NCBI GenBank assembly: GCA_946481735.1
Contig: CAMLOU010000192.1
Location: forward strand, 1 to 5,939
Length of the DNA: 5,939 bases
Source: an uncultured Cellvibrio sp.
Lineage (GTDB): Bacteria > Pseudomonadota > Gammaproteobacteria > Pseudomonadales > Cellvibrionaceae
Direction: 5' to 3'
Position numbers and translations under genes: made by a program. Below the pieces are notes generated by a model. That model was not told the DNA's origin and made no database searches. It worked only from the letters and a program-made list of their open reading frames with translations. Below are positions 1-5,939 of this stretch, one piece after another; position 1 is the stretch's first letter; every line of letters begins with the position of its first letter.

Positions 1-1113
1 TGTGATTTCAATTCGCATCAAGCCAATGATGCCGTGCCGGAAGCAGATTATGTCGCCGCGTTGCGGGCTGATCTTGAGCAGGATGTGTCTCTGGCACAGG
101 GGCGCAAACTCACCAGCATTTTTTTTGGCGGCGGCACACCGAGCATTTTATCGGCGCAAGCGATCGGGCAGATCCTGCAAGACGCTGAGCAATTGGTCGG
201 ATTTGAAGAGGATATTGAAATTACGCTGGAAGCAAATCCGGGCACCTTTGAGCAGGAGCGCTTTCGCGGATTTCGCACTGCCGGTGTGAATCGTTTATCC
301 ATCGGTATCCAGAGTTTTAACGATACGCAACTGGCATTGCTGGGCCGTGTACATGGTCGCAGCGAAGCCCTGCGTGCAGTAGATGTCGCACGCGCCGCCG
401 GCTTCGATAATATTAATCTGGATTTAATGCACGGTTTGCCTAAGCAGTCCGTAGCGGATGCGCAAGCCGACTTACAACAGGCGATTGCACTGGCGCCGGA
501 ACATATCTCCTGGTATCAGTTGACCATCGAACAGAATACGGTTTTTTATTCAGCGCCGCCGCGCTTGCCGGACGAGGACATCCTCGCGGATATTCAGGAT
601 GCCGGTGTGAACCTGTTGGCGGACGCCGGATACCGGCAATACGAAATTTCTGCTTACGCACAAGCGGGCAAACGCGCACGGCACAATATGAACTATTGGC
701 AATTTGGTGATTACCTTGGTATCGGCGCCGGTGCCCACGGCAAGATTACGTCGCCGACACACCAGGGTATTGCGCGCTTATGGAAAACCCGTTTACCCAA
801 ACACTACCTGGACAGCCGCAATAAAATTTCACCTGCTGTTGCTGGTCATCGAAACACTTACCTCGGTGGCGGCGAAGTGTTGCAGCAACACGCGCTGCCC
901 CTGGAATTTTTATTAAATAGTTTACGTTTGGTGGACGGAGTCCCTGTAAGTTTTTTTCAGCAACGTACGGGCTTGCCATTTAATGCGTTGGAGCCGCAAT
1001 GGTCTGAATTAACACAGAAGGGATTGGTACAGGTGGATGAAGGCATAATGAAAACCACGGCGCTGGGGCAGCGTTTTTTGAACAATGTACTTGAGGCTTA
1101 CACGGGTGATTGA
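1..1113 (+). CDS. hemW: Radical SAM heme chaperone HemW (5'-truncated by window edge)
   Basis: The reading frame is open from base 1 to the TGA at 1111-1113, giving 370 residues. HemW is usually near 380 residues, so only about 20 N-terminal residues are missing. The first codon is Cys followed by DFNSH, which matches the last cysteine of the HemW CxxxCxxC [4Fe-4S] motif. The residues after it are D-F rather than the extra Cys of HemN (CxxCxC), so this is HemW and not coproporphyrinogen III dehydrogenase. Further family motifs, counted from that Cys, are GGGTP at 43-47 (SAM binding), EANPGT at 77-82, SIGIQSF at 100-106, LDLMHGLP at 140-147, HNMNYW at 228-233 and GIGAGAHG at 240-247. The C-terminal winged-helix-like HemW region follows. 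Family members are cytoplasmic and bind heme for delivery to hemoproteins. They were long mis-annotated as oxygen-independent coproporphyrinogen oxidases. A GTG at 34 is an internal Val codon, not the start. Confidence 0.96.
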   Translation, partial: CDFNSHQANDAVPEADYVAALRADLEQDVSLAQGRKLTSIFFGGGTPSILSAQAIGQILQDAEQLVGFEEDIEITLEANPGTFEQERFRGFRTAGVNRLSIGIQSFNDTQLALLGRVHGRSEALRAVDVARAAGFDNINLDLMHGLPKQSVADAQADLQQAIALAPEHISWYQLTIEQNTVFYSAPPRLPDEDILADIQDAGVNLLADAGYRQYEISAYAQAGKRARHNMNYWQFGDYLGIGAGAHGKITSPTHQGIARLWKTRLPKHYLDSRNKISPAVAGHRNTYLGGGEVLQQHALPLEFLLNSLRLVDGVPVSFFQQRTGLPFNALEPQWSELTQKGLVQVDEGIMKTTALGQRFLNNVLEAYTGD

Positions 1114-1117
1114 ACGA

Positions 1118-1684
1118 CTACAGTAGCCAGACTGCCGCACCGCCGAGCATGACAAATGCCGCTATCAATCCGACCAGCGTAAAGATACCATCGCGTGCCG
1201 TCAGGCCGAGACTGATAATCACAATAGACGAAGAAGGAATTACGTCTGCGAAAGGAATGATCTCCAAAAAAGGCATAAATAAACACAGTGCAATAATCAC
1301 GGCTCCGATAATGCGCGTCATGGGTTTTTTGGCAAAGCGTTTCAGTCGCGGTTTGAGGATGTAATCAACCTTGCGAGTGACCGGTTTGATCTTGCTCGCT
1401 GCTTTGGTAAATTTCGCTTTCTCGAAACTGAGGCTGCGTAATTTCTTGGGCAGCCAAGGCGTGGAACGCCCCCAGGTTAATTGCGCGGCAATAAAAATAA
1501 TAACGACCGCTAATACTGTGGGAATCCCCGGTATGCCCCCGGTGGGCAACATGATGAACAATGCCGCAATCAGCAGTAGCGGACCATAGCCACGATCTTC
1601 AAATTCGTCGACGATTTTGCCAAAGCTGATGTTATCGCCATCGATATTTTCTTCGATTTCATCCAGAACTGCTGTCAGATTCAT
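1118..1684 (-). CDS. ExoD-family integral membrane protein
   Basis: This gene encodes 188 residues from the chosen ATG at 1684. It resembles the ExoD family (exopolysaccharide synthesis protein ExoD, Pfam ExoD). ExoD was first described in rhizobia as affecting exopolysaccharide production and alkali tolerance, and its biochemical role is unclear. An acidic N-terminal segment (residues 1-32) precedes a hydrophobic hairpin at about 33-70 containing the family-typical TGGIPGIP. A basic cytoplasmic-looking loop follows at 72-124 (many K/R, with WLPKKLR). Hydrophobic stretches then lie at about 125-144 (FMPFLEIIPFADVIP), 147-161 and 166-188. The protein ends directly in the membrane segment. The start was chosen because GGAG lies 6 bases upstream. 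In-frame ATGs at 1696 and 1723 would add 4 or 13 residues but lack comparable ribosome binding sites. The gene faces hemW tail to tail. The family call is fairly firm; the function is not known. Confidence 0.88.
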   Translation of the reverse strand: MNLTAVLDEIEENIDGDNISFGKIVDEFEDRGYGPLLLIAALFIMLPTGGIPGIPTVLAVVIIFIAAQLTWGRSTPWLPKKLRSLSFEKAKFTKAASKIKPVTRKVDYILKPRLKRFAKKPMTRIIGAVIIALCLFMPFLEIIPFADVIPSSSIVIISLGLTARDGIFTLVGLIAAFVMLGGAAVWLL

Positions 1685-1690
1685 TGCTTT

Positions 1691-1694
1691 CTCC
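1691..1694 (-). promoter_or_regulatory. Ribosome binding site deciding the exoD-like start
   Basis: On the - strand GGAG is followed by six bases (AAAGCA) and then ATG at 1684-1682. This is the only well-spaced Shine-Dalgarno among the three candidate in-frame ATGs. It overlaps the last base of the alternative ATG at 1696-1694. Confidence 0.65.
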
Positions 1695-1852
1695 ATCGTC
1701 GCTTGCTCTAGCCTTGCCTTCATCGTTGTCTACATGGCTCGTTCCATTTGGATGCGCAGGGTGTCGGTGGCAAGGATTTATTGGCCAACATTCTAGACAA
1801 AATAAAGCAAATCGGGTTCGTCGCGGAGATGGTGCCTTGTTGTGTGCCACAC

Positions 1853-1881
1853 ATAAAAAAACCGCTGCATCAGCAGCGGTT
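1853..1881 (-). terminator. Rho-independent terminator after kduD
   Basis: A perfect 9-bp inverted repeat (AACCGCTGC / GCAGCGGTT, positions 1860-1868 and 1873-1881) encloses a 4-base loop. Read on the - strand it is followed directly by a run of T residues (complement of the A-run at 1855-1860). It lies about 30 bases after the kduD stop codon, in the expected place to end the GH105-kduI-kduD transcript. Read on the + strand it has no T-run after it, so it acts in one direction. The rest of the 1685-1910 gap shows no convincing gene or RNA; it presumably carries the promoter of the ExoD-family gene, but I could not find a good sigma-70 pair. Confidence 0.88.
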
Positions 1882-1910
1882 GCAAGGAACAAAAAACAGA
1901 GGAGAAAGGG

Positions 1911-2705
1911 TCAGGCTTCGTTGGAAGGTTTGCCGATAGTGGCGAGGATACCGCCATCCACATACACGATTTGTCCGGTCACAAAGTCGCTCGCTTTCGA
2001 TGCCAGGAAAATCGTCGCGCCTTGCAGATCATCGGGGTCGCCCCACTTGCCTGCCGGGGTACGATTGATGATGAAATCATTAAACGGGTGGCCATCCACG
2101 CGAATCGGAGCGGTCTGGCTGGTCGCGAAATAACCGGGGCCAATCCCGTTTACCTGTACGTTATATTTGGCCCATTCGGTCGCCATGTTGCGCGTCAGCA
2201 TCTTCAAGCCGCCTTTTGCTGCTGCGTATGCACCGACAGAGTTGCGACCCAGCTCGCTCATCATGGAACAGATATTAATGATCTTACCCGCGCGGCGCTC
2301 CACCATTTTGCGCGCTACCGGGCGCGTCATGGTAAACACGCCGGTGAGGTCAGTCTTGATCACTTCTTCAAACTCTTCCAGCGGCATATCGAGTAATGGA
2401 ATACGTTTGATGATGCCGGCGTTGTTGACCAAAATATCAATAGGGCCGTGATCCTTTTCAATCTGATCGACAGCTGCCATCACTTGTGCTTCATCTGTCA
2501 CGTTAAATTTATAACCGAACGCCTTGAAACCTTTTGCGCGGTAAGCCGCCACCGCGTTATCGATTTTCTCCTGCGACGAATTGCCATTGATAATCAAGGT
2601 AGCGCCGGCACTGGCAAGACCACAGGCCATGGACATACCCAAGCCGTGGGTAGCGCCGGTAACGACAGCTATCTTGCCGGTTAAATCAAACAGAGGATGT
2701 GTCAT
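1911..2705 (-). CDS. kduD: 2-dehydro-3-deoxy-D-gluconate 5-dehydrogenase (KduD), SDR family
   Basis: This is a 264-residue classical short-chain dehydrogenase. The nucleotide-binding glycine motif TGATHGLG is at 16-23 and NNAG at 94-97. The catalytic Ser is S147, and the Tyr/Lys pair is Y160 and K164 in YAAAK. NGIGPGY at 186-192 is the SDR PG motif, and VYVDGG lies near the C-terminus. The overall pattern (FDLTGKIAVVTGA start, NNAGIIKR, PGYFATSQT) fits KduD rather than a fatty-acid reductase. Family enzymes use NAD(H) to interconvert 2,5-diketo-3-deoxygluconate (DKII) and 2-keto-3-deoxygluconate (KDG) in the cytoplasm, the last step before the KDG kinase/aldolase route. The C-terminus is about ten residues longer than E. 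coli KduD (about 253 residues as I recall). It is the last gene of the operon, 10 bases after kduI and followed by a terminator. The adjacent isomerase gene makes the assignment much safer than SDR similarity alone would. Confidence 0.93.
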   Translation of the reverse strand: MTHPLFDLTGKIAVVTGATHGLGMSMACGLASAGATLIINGNSSQEKIDNAVAAYRAKGFKAFGYKFNVTDEAQVMAAVDQIEKDHGPIDILVNNAGIIKRIPLLDMPLEEFEEVIKTDLTGVFTMTRPVARKMVERRAGKIINICSMMSELGRNSVGAYAAAKGGLKMLTRNMATEWAKYNVQVNGIGPGYFATSQTAPIRVDGHPFNDFIINRTPAGKWGDPDDLQGATIFLASKASDFVTGQIVYVDGGILATIGKPSNEA

Positions 2706-2712
2706 GAGTTGA

Positions 2713-2717
2713 TCCTT
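2713..2717 (-). promoter_or_regulatory. kduD ribosome binding site overlapping the kduI stop
   Basis: On the - strand the kduI stop TAA runs into AAGGA, followed by 7 bases and the kduD ATG (2705-2703). The Shine-Dalgarno therefore shares bases with the upstream stop codon, an arrangement typical of translationally coupled genes. Coupling itself is inferred. Confidence 0.7.
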
Positions 2718-3555
2718 ATTTCAAGTCGCTGGGCTTGTGGAAATCCATATCGGTGTAATCCAGATTCTCGCCGGCCATACCCCAAATAAACGTGTAATTG
2801 GCTGTACCTGCGCCGGAGTGCATGGACCAGGGCGGCGACACCACCGCTTGTTCATTGCCAACCCAGATATGCCGCGTTTCATGCGCCGGACCCATAAAGT
2901 GACACACCGCCTGGTTTTCCGGGATCTGGAAATAAAAATAGGCTTCCATCCGACGGCTGTGCGTGTGTACCGGCATGGTGTTCCAGATGCTGCCGGTTTT
3001 CAGTTCGGTCATGCCCATCTGCAATTGGCAGGTATCAACCACACCGGCAATCATTAACTGATAAATATTGCGTTCGTTACAGGTTTCCGATGAACCCATG
3101 TTCAATACCTTGGCGTCTTCCTTGCCGACTTTTTTGGTCGGGTAGGCATGATGCGCCGGTGTTGAATTCAAATAGAATTTTGCCGGGTTGCTGGCATCAT
3201 CACTGCTAAAACTGACATCCTGTGCGCCGCGACCGATGTACAGGGCTTCTTTGGTGTTGATCTTATACTCTGTACCGTCGACGGTGATCTTGCCGCTGCC
3301 ACCAATGTTGATGGCGCCCAGCTCGCGCCGCTGCAAAAAGAAATCCGCTTTTTGCTGATACACCGGGTCCAGTTTGATCGTTTTGTTGACCGGCATAGCG
3401 CCGCCCACCATCAGTCGTTCGTAGTGGGTATAGGTAAAGAGAACTTCATCGGCTTCAAAAATTTTCTCGATCAGAAAATGCTTGCGCAATTTTTCAGTAT
3501 CGTAATGTTTGAAGTCATCCATATGAACGGCAAAGCGTTCTTCCACAATTTTCAT
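2716..3555 (-). CDS. kduI: 5-dehydro-4-deoxy-D-glucuronate isomerase (KduI)
   Basis: The product is 279 residues from the chosen ATG, almost the same as E. coli KduI (278 as I recall). KduI is a cupin-fold, zinc-dependent cytoplasmic isomerase. It converts 4-deoxy-5-keto-uronate (DKI), released from unsaturated uronides, into 2,5-diketo-3-deoxygluconate (DKII), the KduD substrate. Conserved stretches include FLIEKIFEADE (27-37), GGAMPVNKT (51-59), RRELGAINIGGSG (76-88), PAHHAYPTKK (133-142), WNTMPVHTHSRRMEAYFYF (191-209) and PPWSMHSGAGT (241-251). The metal ligands expected from the E. coli enzyme are all present as H197, H199, E204 and H246, each offset by one residue. An upstream in-frame ATG at 3591 would add 12 residues, but it has no Shine-Dalgarno and the extension is not family-like. 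The ATG at 3555 has GAAGG 7 bases upstream. Confidence 0.96.
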   Translation of the reverse strand: MKIVEERFAVHMDDFKHYDTEKLRKHFLIEKIFEADEVLFTYTHYERLMVGGAMPVNKTIKLDPVYQQKADFFLQRRELGAINIGGSGKITVDGTEYKINTKEALYIGRGAQDVSFSSDDASNPAKFYLNSTPAHHAYPTKKVGKEDAKVLNMGSSETCNERNIYQLMIAGVVDTCQLQMGMTELKTGSIWNTMPVHTHSRRMEAYFYFQIPENQAVCHFMGPAHETRHIWVGNEQAVVSPPWSMHSGAGTANYTFIWGMAGENLDYTDMDFHKPSDLK

Positions 3556-3562
3556 AATAAAA

Positions 3563-3567
3563 CCTTC
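3563..3567 (-). promoter_or_regulatory. kduI ribosome binding site deciding the start
   Basis: GAAGG on the - strand is followed by seven bases (TTTTATT) and the ATG at 3555-3553. The alternative ATG at 3591 is preceded by CATTGTATTA with no purine-rich signal, so the shorter 279-residue product is preferred. Confidence 0.65.
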
Positions 3568-3600
3568 AGCGTTACCAGGTTGATTGTTCATTAATACAAT

Positions 3601-3633
3601 GCCGGATAGGGCATTTAATATCCACTATCCGGC
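3601..3633 (-). repeat. Intercistronic palindrome between the GH105 gene and kduI
   Basis: Arms GCCGGATAG (3601-3609) and CTATCCGGC (3625-3633) are perfect reverse complements of 9 bp, around a 15-base loop. On the - strand it begins about 20 bases after the GH105 stop codon and ends about 45 bases before the kduI ATG. No T-run follows on either strand, so it is not a standard rho-independent terminator. It could be an RNA-stability or processing hairpin, a partial attenuator, or a REP-like element (the outer GCCGGATA / TATCCGGC resembles enterobacterial REP stems). The loop contains a second TATCC (3619-3623) that could compete for pairing with GGATA. The structure is seen directly; its role is inferred. 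Confidence 0.6.
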
Positions 3634-3653
3634 CGACAGGTATGGCTTATTAT

Positions 3654-5939
3654 TTATTGGGCTGCGTTGTTGCCGAGCAGCTTATACATTTCGACACCGG
3701 CGAGAATAAAGGGTCCGTTACCTTTTGGATCATTCTCGAATATCCGTTCGCTCATGTAATAATCATAACTGCCATCGCGACCAAAACCGAGACCTGCTAC
3801 CAGACATTGATTGGTCATACTGATCAAACCATCCGGATGCACCGTCACAAATTCCTTGATCAAGCCTTCGTAGGCTTTTTGCGCGGTTGCGCGATAGGAA
3901 TCTGGAATATAACCCTCATTGATCGCCTTGGCGTAAAAGTAGGTGAACATCGCGCTTGCCGAGGACTCACGGTAATTACCGACGCGCTCCGGCTGGTCCA
4001 GAATCTGGAACCAGGTACCGGTGGCCGGGTCCTGATAGCGCCGTAAATCCGCCGCCAGTTCAGTCACCATATCCAATAATGGTTTACGCAATTCGGTGTT
4101 GCTTTCAGGAATGTAATCCAGCACATCCACCAGCGCCATGGTTAACCAGCCCAAACCTCTGCCCCAATAAAACTCGGATAAACCGGTTTCCTTGTTAGCC
4201 CAGTTCATTTGCCTGGACTCATCCCAGGCATGGTAATAAAGTCCGGACTCCGGATTGCGCAGCTTCTCATGTACCAGTTTAAATTCCTTGACGACTTCTT
4301 CCAGGCTTTCGCCATCCTCAAACATCACGCTGTAGCGCGCCAGGAAAGGCATGCCCATGTATACCCCGTCGAGCCATACTTGATGGGGATAAGCTTGTTT
4401 GTGCCAGAAAGCGCCTTCACTGGTGCGCGGATGTTCTTTAAGTTGCTTGCGCAATAGATCAGCCGCTTTGCGATATTTTTCGTCTTTGGTTTTCTCATAC
4501 AAACTCAACACCACCATGCCGGGCATGACGCTGTCAATGTTGTAATTTTTGATATCGTATTCGCGAATGTCGCCTTCATCGGTAATAAAACTGCCGGTGA
4601 CTTTTTCTGCAACATTGTTGTAGCGTGCGTCGGGTGCAACCTTAGCCAGTTTTTCCAGCGCAAGAATCTGTACCCCGTGAATATCGTATTCAAACTTGGG
4701 TTTGCGACGGCGGTTTTCGTCCCAGCCATCGTAATGATAATTCAGGGTTTTGCGCTCCAGTTCGGAATCCACCAGGCGCTTGCTCCAGTTCAGGGCTGCA
4801 TCGGCAGTGATGGGAAATGATTTGGCCTTTTCGCTGAGGGCGCTTTCAAAACGAATGCGTGGTGTAACCGTCAGGCGTTTCACTTCCTGTTCCAGGTAAG
4901 CCACAAACTCTTCTTCTGTCTTGATGCCATCTTTCTCCCCGTCCCAGGCCGCGAGGAAATAATATTCGAGCTCGCCACCGGTGGGCTCCATCACAGAAAC
5001 ATAACTGTTGGCGTCCTCGGTTTGCTCAATGCGGCTTTGACGGTGGAACAGGATTGCCATGCCCAGGTAATCATCTTCACCGCTTAAACTTTGCTTGCCC
5101 CAGCTGGCCACATAGGTCCAGGCATAACCGCTGACTTCCTGGCTGCCTTGCAACAATTTTGTACCCGGATGTTTCACCATGCCGATGGCGATATTGGGCA
5201 TCTCTTCCGACATGCTCAAGCGGGTATGCACCAAACGGCTGCCTGCAGTCATGGAAAGATCGCTGACCAAATCCAGTTTTTGGTTGTTGATTTCCCAGCC
5301 TTTGTAGGTCAAATTCAGTGCGGAATAGAGCGGACCATCTTCAATGACTTTTGCGGTCCATTGGTCAACGTTGGATACCAGTTCGACCTCTTTACCATTC
5401 CAGAATCCGTAACCGCCGGCTCCCAGAGATTTACCCACTTTTAATAAATCCATGCCCCAGTTGGCAGGCTCATGGTAAGACTGATAACCATCTTGCCCGA
5501 CGTTTTGTAACACCATGTCGCTGGTTTTCTTACCAAAAATATCAAAACCGTTACGCCAGTCGAGATAAATCCGGTAACCCACTTTGTCGGATTCAATGCC
5601 TGGCCCTTCGTAACGAATAAATTCTGAGTGATCGGTGTATTGTGGCGGCGGGGTCAGTTCTTTGACATTCTGAAAGGTACCGCCGATATATTTTTTATCC
5701 TGCCATTCACCGCCCACTTTATGGGAAATTTCCGCCTGGGTTTGTTTGGGGATATCCAGGGGTTGCGCATCCGCATCGGCCACAATGGTGATATTGCGTT
5801 TCTGCGCCGGTGAAAGATCCAGTGTGACCAACAGTTCATCGGGCGTGCCGTCTGCATCACGATCAACCAACTGCGTTGGCAAACGCTGCTCGCCTTCTTT
5901 GGCAATCAGGTGTTGTACCTGTGCATCCTGATCCTCCAA
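3654..5939 (-). CDS. DUF4861-GH105 fusion, probable unsaturated uronyl hydrolase (5'-truncated by window edge)
   Basis: The frame is open from the right edge to the TAA at 3656-3654, giving 761 residues; the true start and any signal peptide lie outside. Residues 1-360 resemble DUF4861: LPTQLVDRDADGTPDELL at 20-37, GTFQNVKEL at 87-95, FIRYEGPGI at 107-115, NWGMDLLKVGKSLGAGG at 160-176 and IAIGMVKHPG at 250-259. Residues 375-756 are a GH88/GH105-type (alpha/alpha)6 domain. In it D469, H513, D524, H570, W592 and R594 show the same spacing (44, 11, 46, 22, 2) as the active-site residues D88, H132, D143, H189, W211 and R213 that I recall for Bacillus YteR. The motifs are YPHQVWLDGVYM, WGRGLGW and RESSASAMF. 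GH105 enzymes hydrate the unsaturated uronic acid end of rhamnogalacturonan, ulvan or similar oligosaccharides, releasing DKI. The downstream kduI and kduD then handle exactly that product. The exact substrate and the DUF4861 role are unknown, and periplasmic or cytoplasmic location cannot be judged here. Confidence 0.88.
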   Translation of the reverse strand: MEDQDAQVQHLIAKEGEQRLPTQLVDRDADGTPDELLVTLDLSPAQKRNITIVADADAQPLDIPKQTQAEISHKVGGEWQDKKYIGGTFQNVKELTPPPQYTDHSEFIRYEGPGIESDKVGYRIYLDWRNGFDIFGKKTSDMVLQNVGQDGYQSYHEPANWGMDLLKVGKSLGAGGYGFWNGKEVELVSNVDQWTAKVIEDGPLYSALNLTYKGWEINNQKLDLVSDLSMTAGSRLVHTRLSMSEEMPNIAIGMVKHPGTKLLQGSQEVSGYAWTYVASWGKQSLSGEDDYLGMAILFHRQSRIEQTEDANSYVSVMEPTGGELEYYFLAAWDGEKDGIKTEEEFVAYLEQEVKRLTVTPRIRFESALSEKAKSFPITADAALNWSKRLVDSELERKTLNYHYDGWDENRRRKPKFEYDIHGVQILALEKLAKVAPDARYNNVAEKVTGSFITDEGDIREYDIKNYNIDSVMPGMVVLSLYEKTKDEKYRKAADLLRKQLKEHPRTSEGAFWHKQAYPHQVWLDGVYMGMPFLARYSVMFEDGESLEEVVKEFKLVHEKLRNPESGLYYHAWDESRQMNWANKETGLSEFYWGRGLGWLTMALVDVLDYIPESNTELRKPLLDMVTELAADLRRYQDPATGTWFQILDQPERVGNYRESSASAMFTYFYAKAINEGYIPDSYRATAQKAYEGLIKEFVTVHPDGLISMTNQCLVAGLGFGRDGSYDYYMSERIFENDPKGNGPFILAGVEMYKLLGNNAAQ

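Noticed and set aside
34..36. GTG as a possible start of the hemW frame
   Set aside because: The frame continues upstream to the window edge with the conserved Cys-Asp-Phe-Asn-Ser-His of HemW, so this GTG is an internal Val codon.
1685..1723. Longer ExoD-family product starting at 1723 or 1696
   Set aside because: Neither ATG has a well-placed Shine-Dalgarno, while the ATG at 1684 has GGAG with a 6-base spacer.
1780..1800. TAGAAT as a -10 box for the ExoD-family gene
   Set aside because: No acceptable -35 hexamer lies 16-18 bases upstream on the - strand, so the promoter was not called.
1971..2396. 141-codon + strand open frame across kduD
   Set aside because: It is antisense to a well-supported SDR gene and its translation is rich in His, Arg and Cys with no family pattern. 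It is a shadow frame.
3556..3591. Longer KduI starting at 3591
   Set aside because: No ribosome binding site precedes it, and the added 12 residues exceed the normal KduI length. The ATG at 3555 has GAAGG at ideal spacing.
3642..4046. 134-codon + strand open frame over the GH105 3' end
   Set aside because: It is antisense to conserved GH105 sequence and shows no recognisable domain or convincing ribosome binding site.
5924..5939. GGAGG followed by ATG on the - strand at the right edge, looking like the start of the GH105 gene
   Set aside because: The ATG at 5926-5924 is out of frame with the fusion protein and reaches a stop after a few codons. The real frame stays open through the edge, so the gene starts further upstream.

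Overview
The window looks like chromosomal DNA of a gammaproteobacterium with roughly balanced base composition. The gene set (HemW and an ExoD-family membrane protein beside a uronate/pectin-type catabolic cluster with a fused DUF4861-GH105 protein) would fit a polysaccharide-degrading genus such as Cellvibrio or Saccharophagus. That placement is inferred from gene content and protein similarity remembered without a search, not proven.

Layout: (1) Positions 1-1113, + strand: the 3' part of hemW, a radical-SAM heme chaperone. The window begins exactly at the third cysteine of its iron-sulfur motif. (2) Positions 1118-1684, - strand: a small ExoD-family integral membrane protein, convergent with hemW and only 4 bases from it. 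(3) Positions 1685-1910: a non-coding gap holding a strong rho-independent terminator that closes the next operon. (4) Positions 1911-5939, - strand: three co-directional genes, transcribed from right to left as [DUF4861-GH105 fusion] - kduI - kduD. The fusion gene runs off the right edge, so its start, any signal peptide and the operon promoter are outside the window.

The three - strand genes form a connected route. A GH105-type hydrolase removes the 4,5-unsaturated uronic acid left at the non-reducing end of lyase products. The released sugar opens to 4-deoxy-5-keto-uronate (DKI). KduI isomerises it to 2,5-diketo-3-deoxygluconate (DKII), and KduD reduces that to 2-keto-3-deoxygluconate (KDG), which enters the KdgK/KdgA pathway encoded elsewhere. 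kduI and kduD are tightly coupled (10-base gap, Shine-Dalgarno overlapping the kduI stop). The fusion gene is separated from kduI by about 98 bases holding a perfect 9-bp palindrome without a U-tract.

The least ordinary item is the fusion protein: a complete-looking GH105 catalytic domain preceded by about 360 residues of DUF4861, a domain of unknown function to my knowledge. I see no phage, insertion sequence, CRISPR, tRNA or rRNA in the window.
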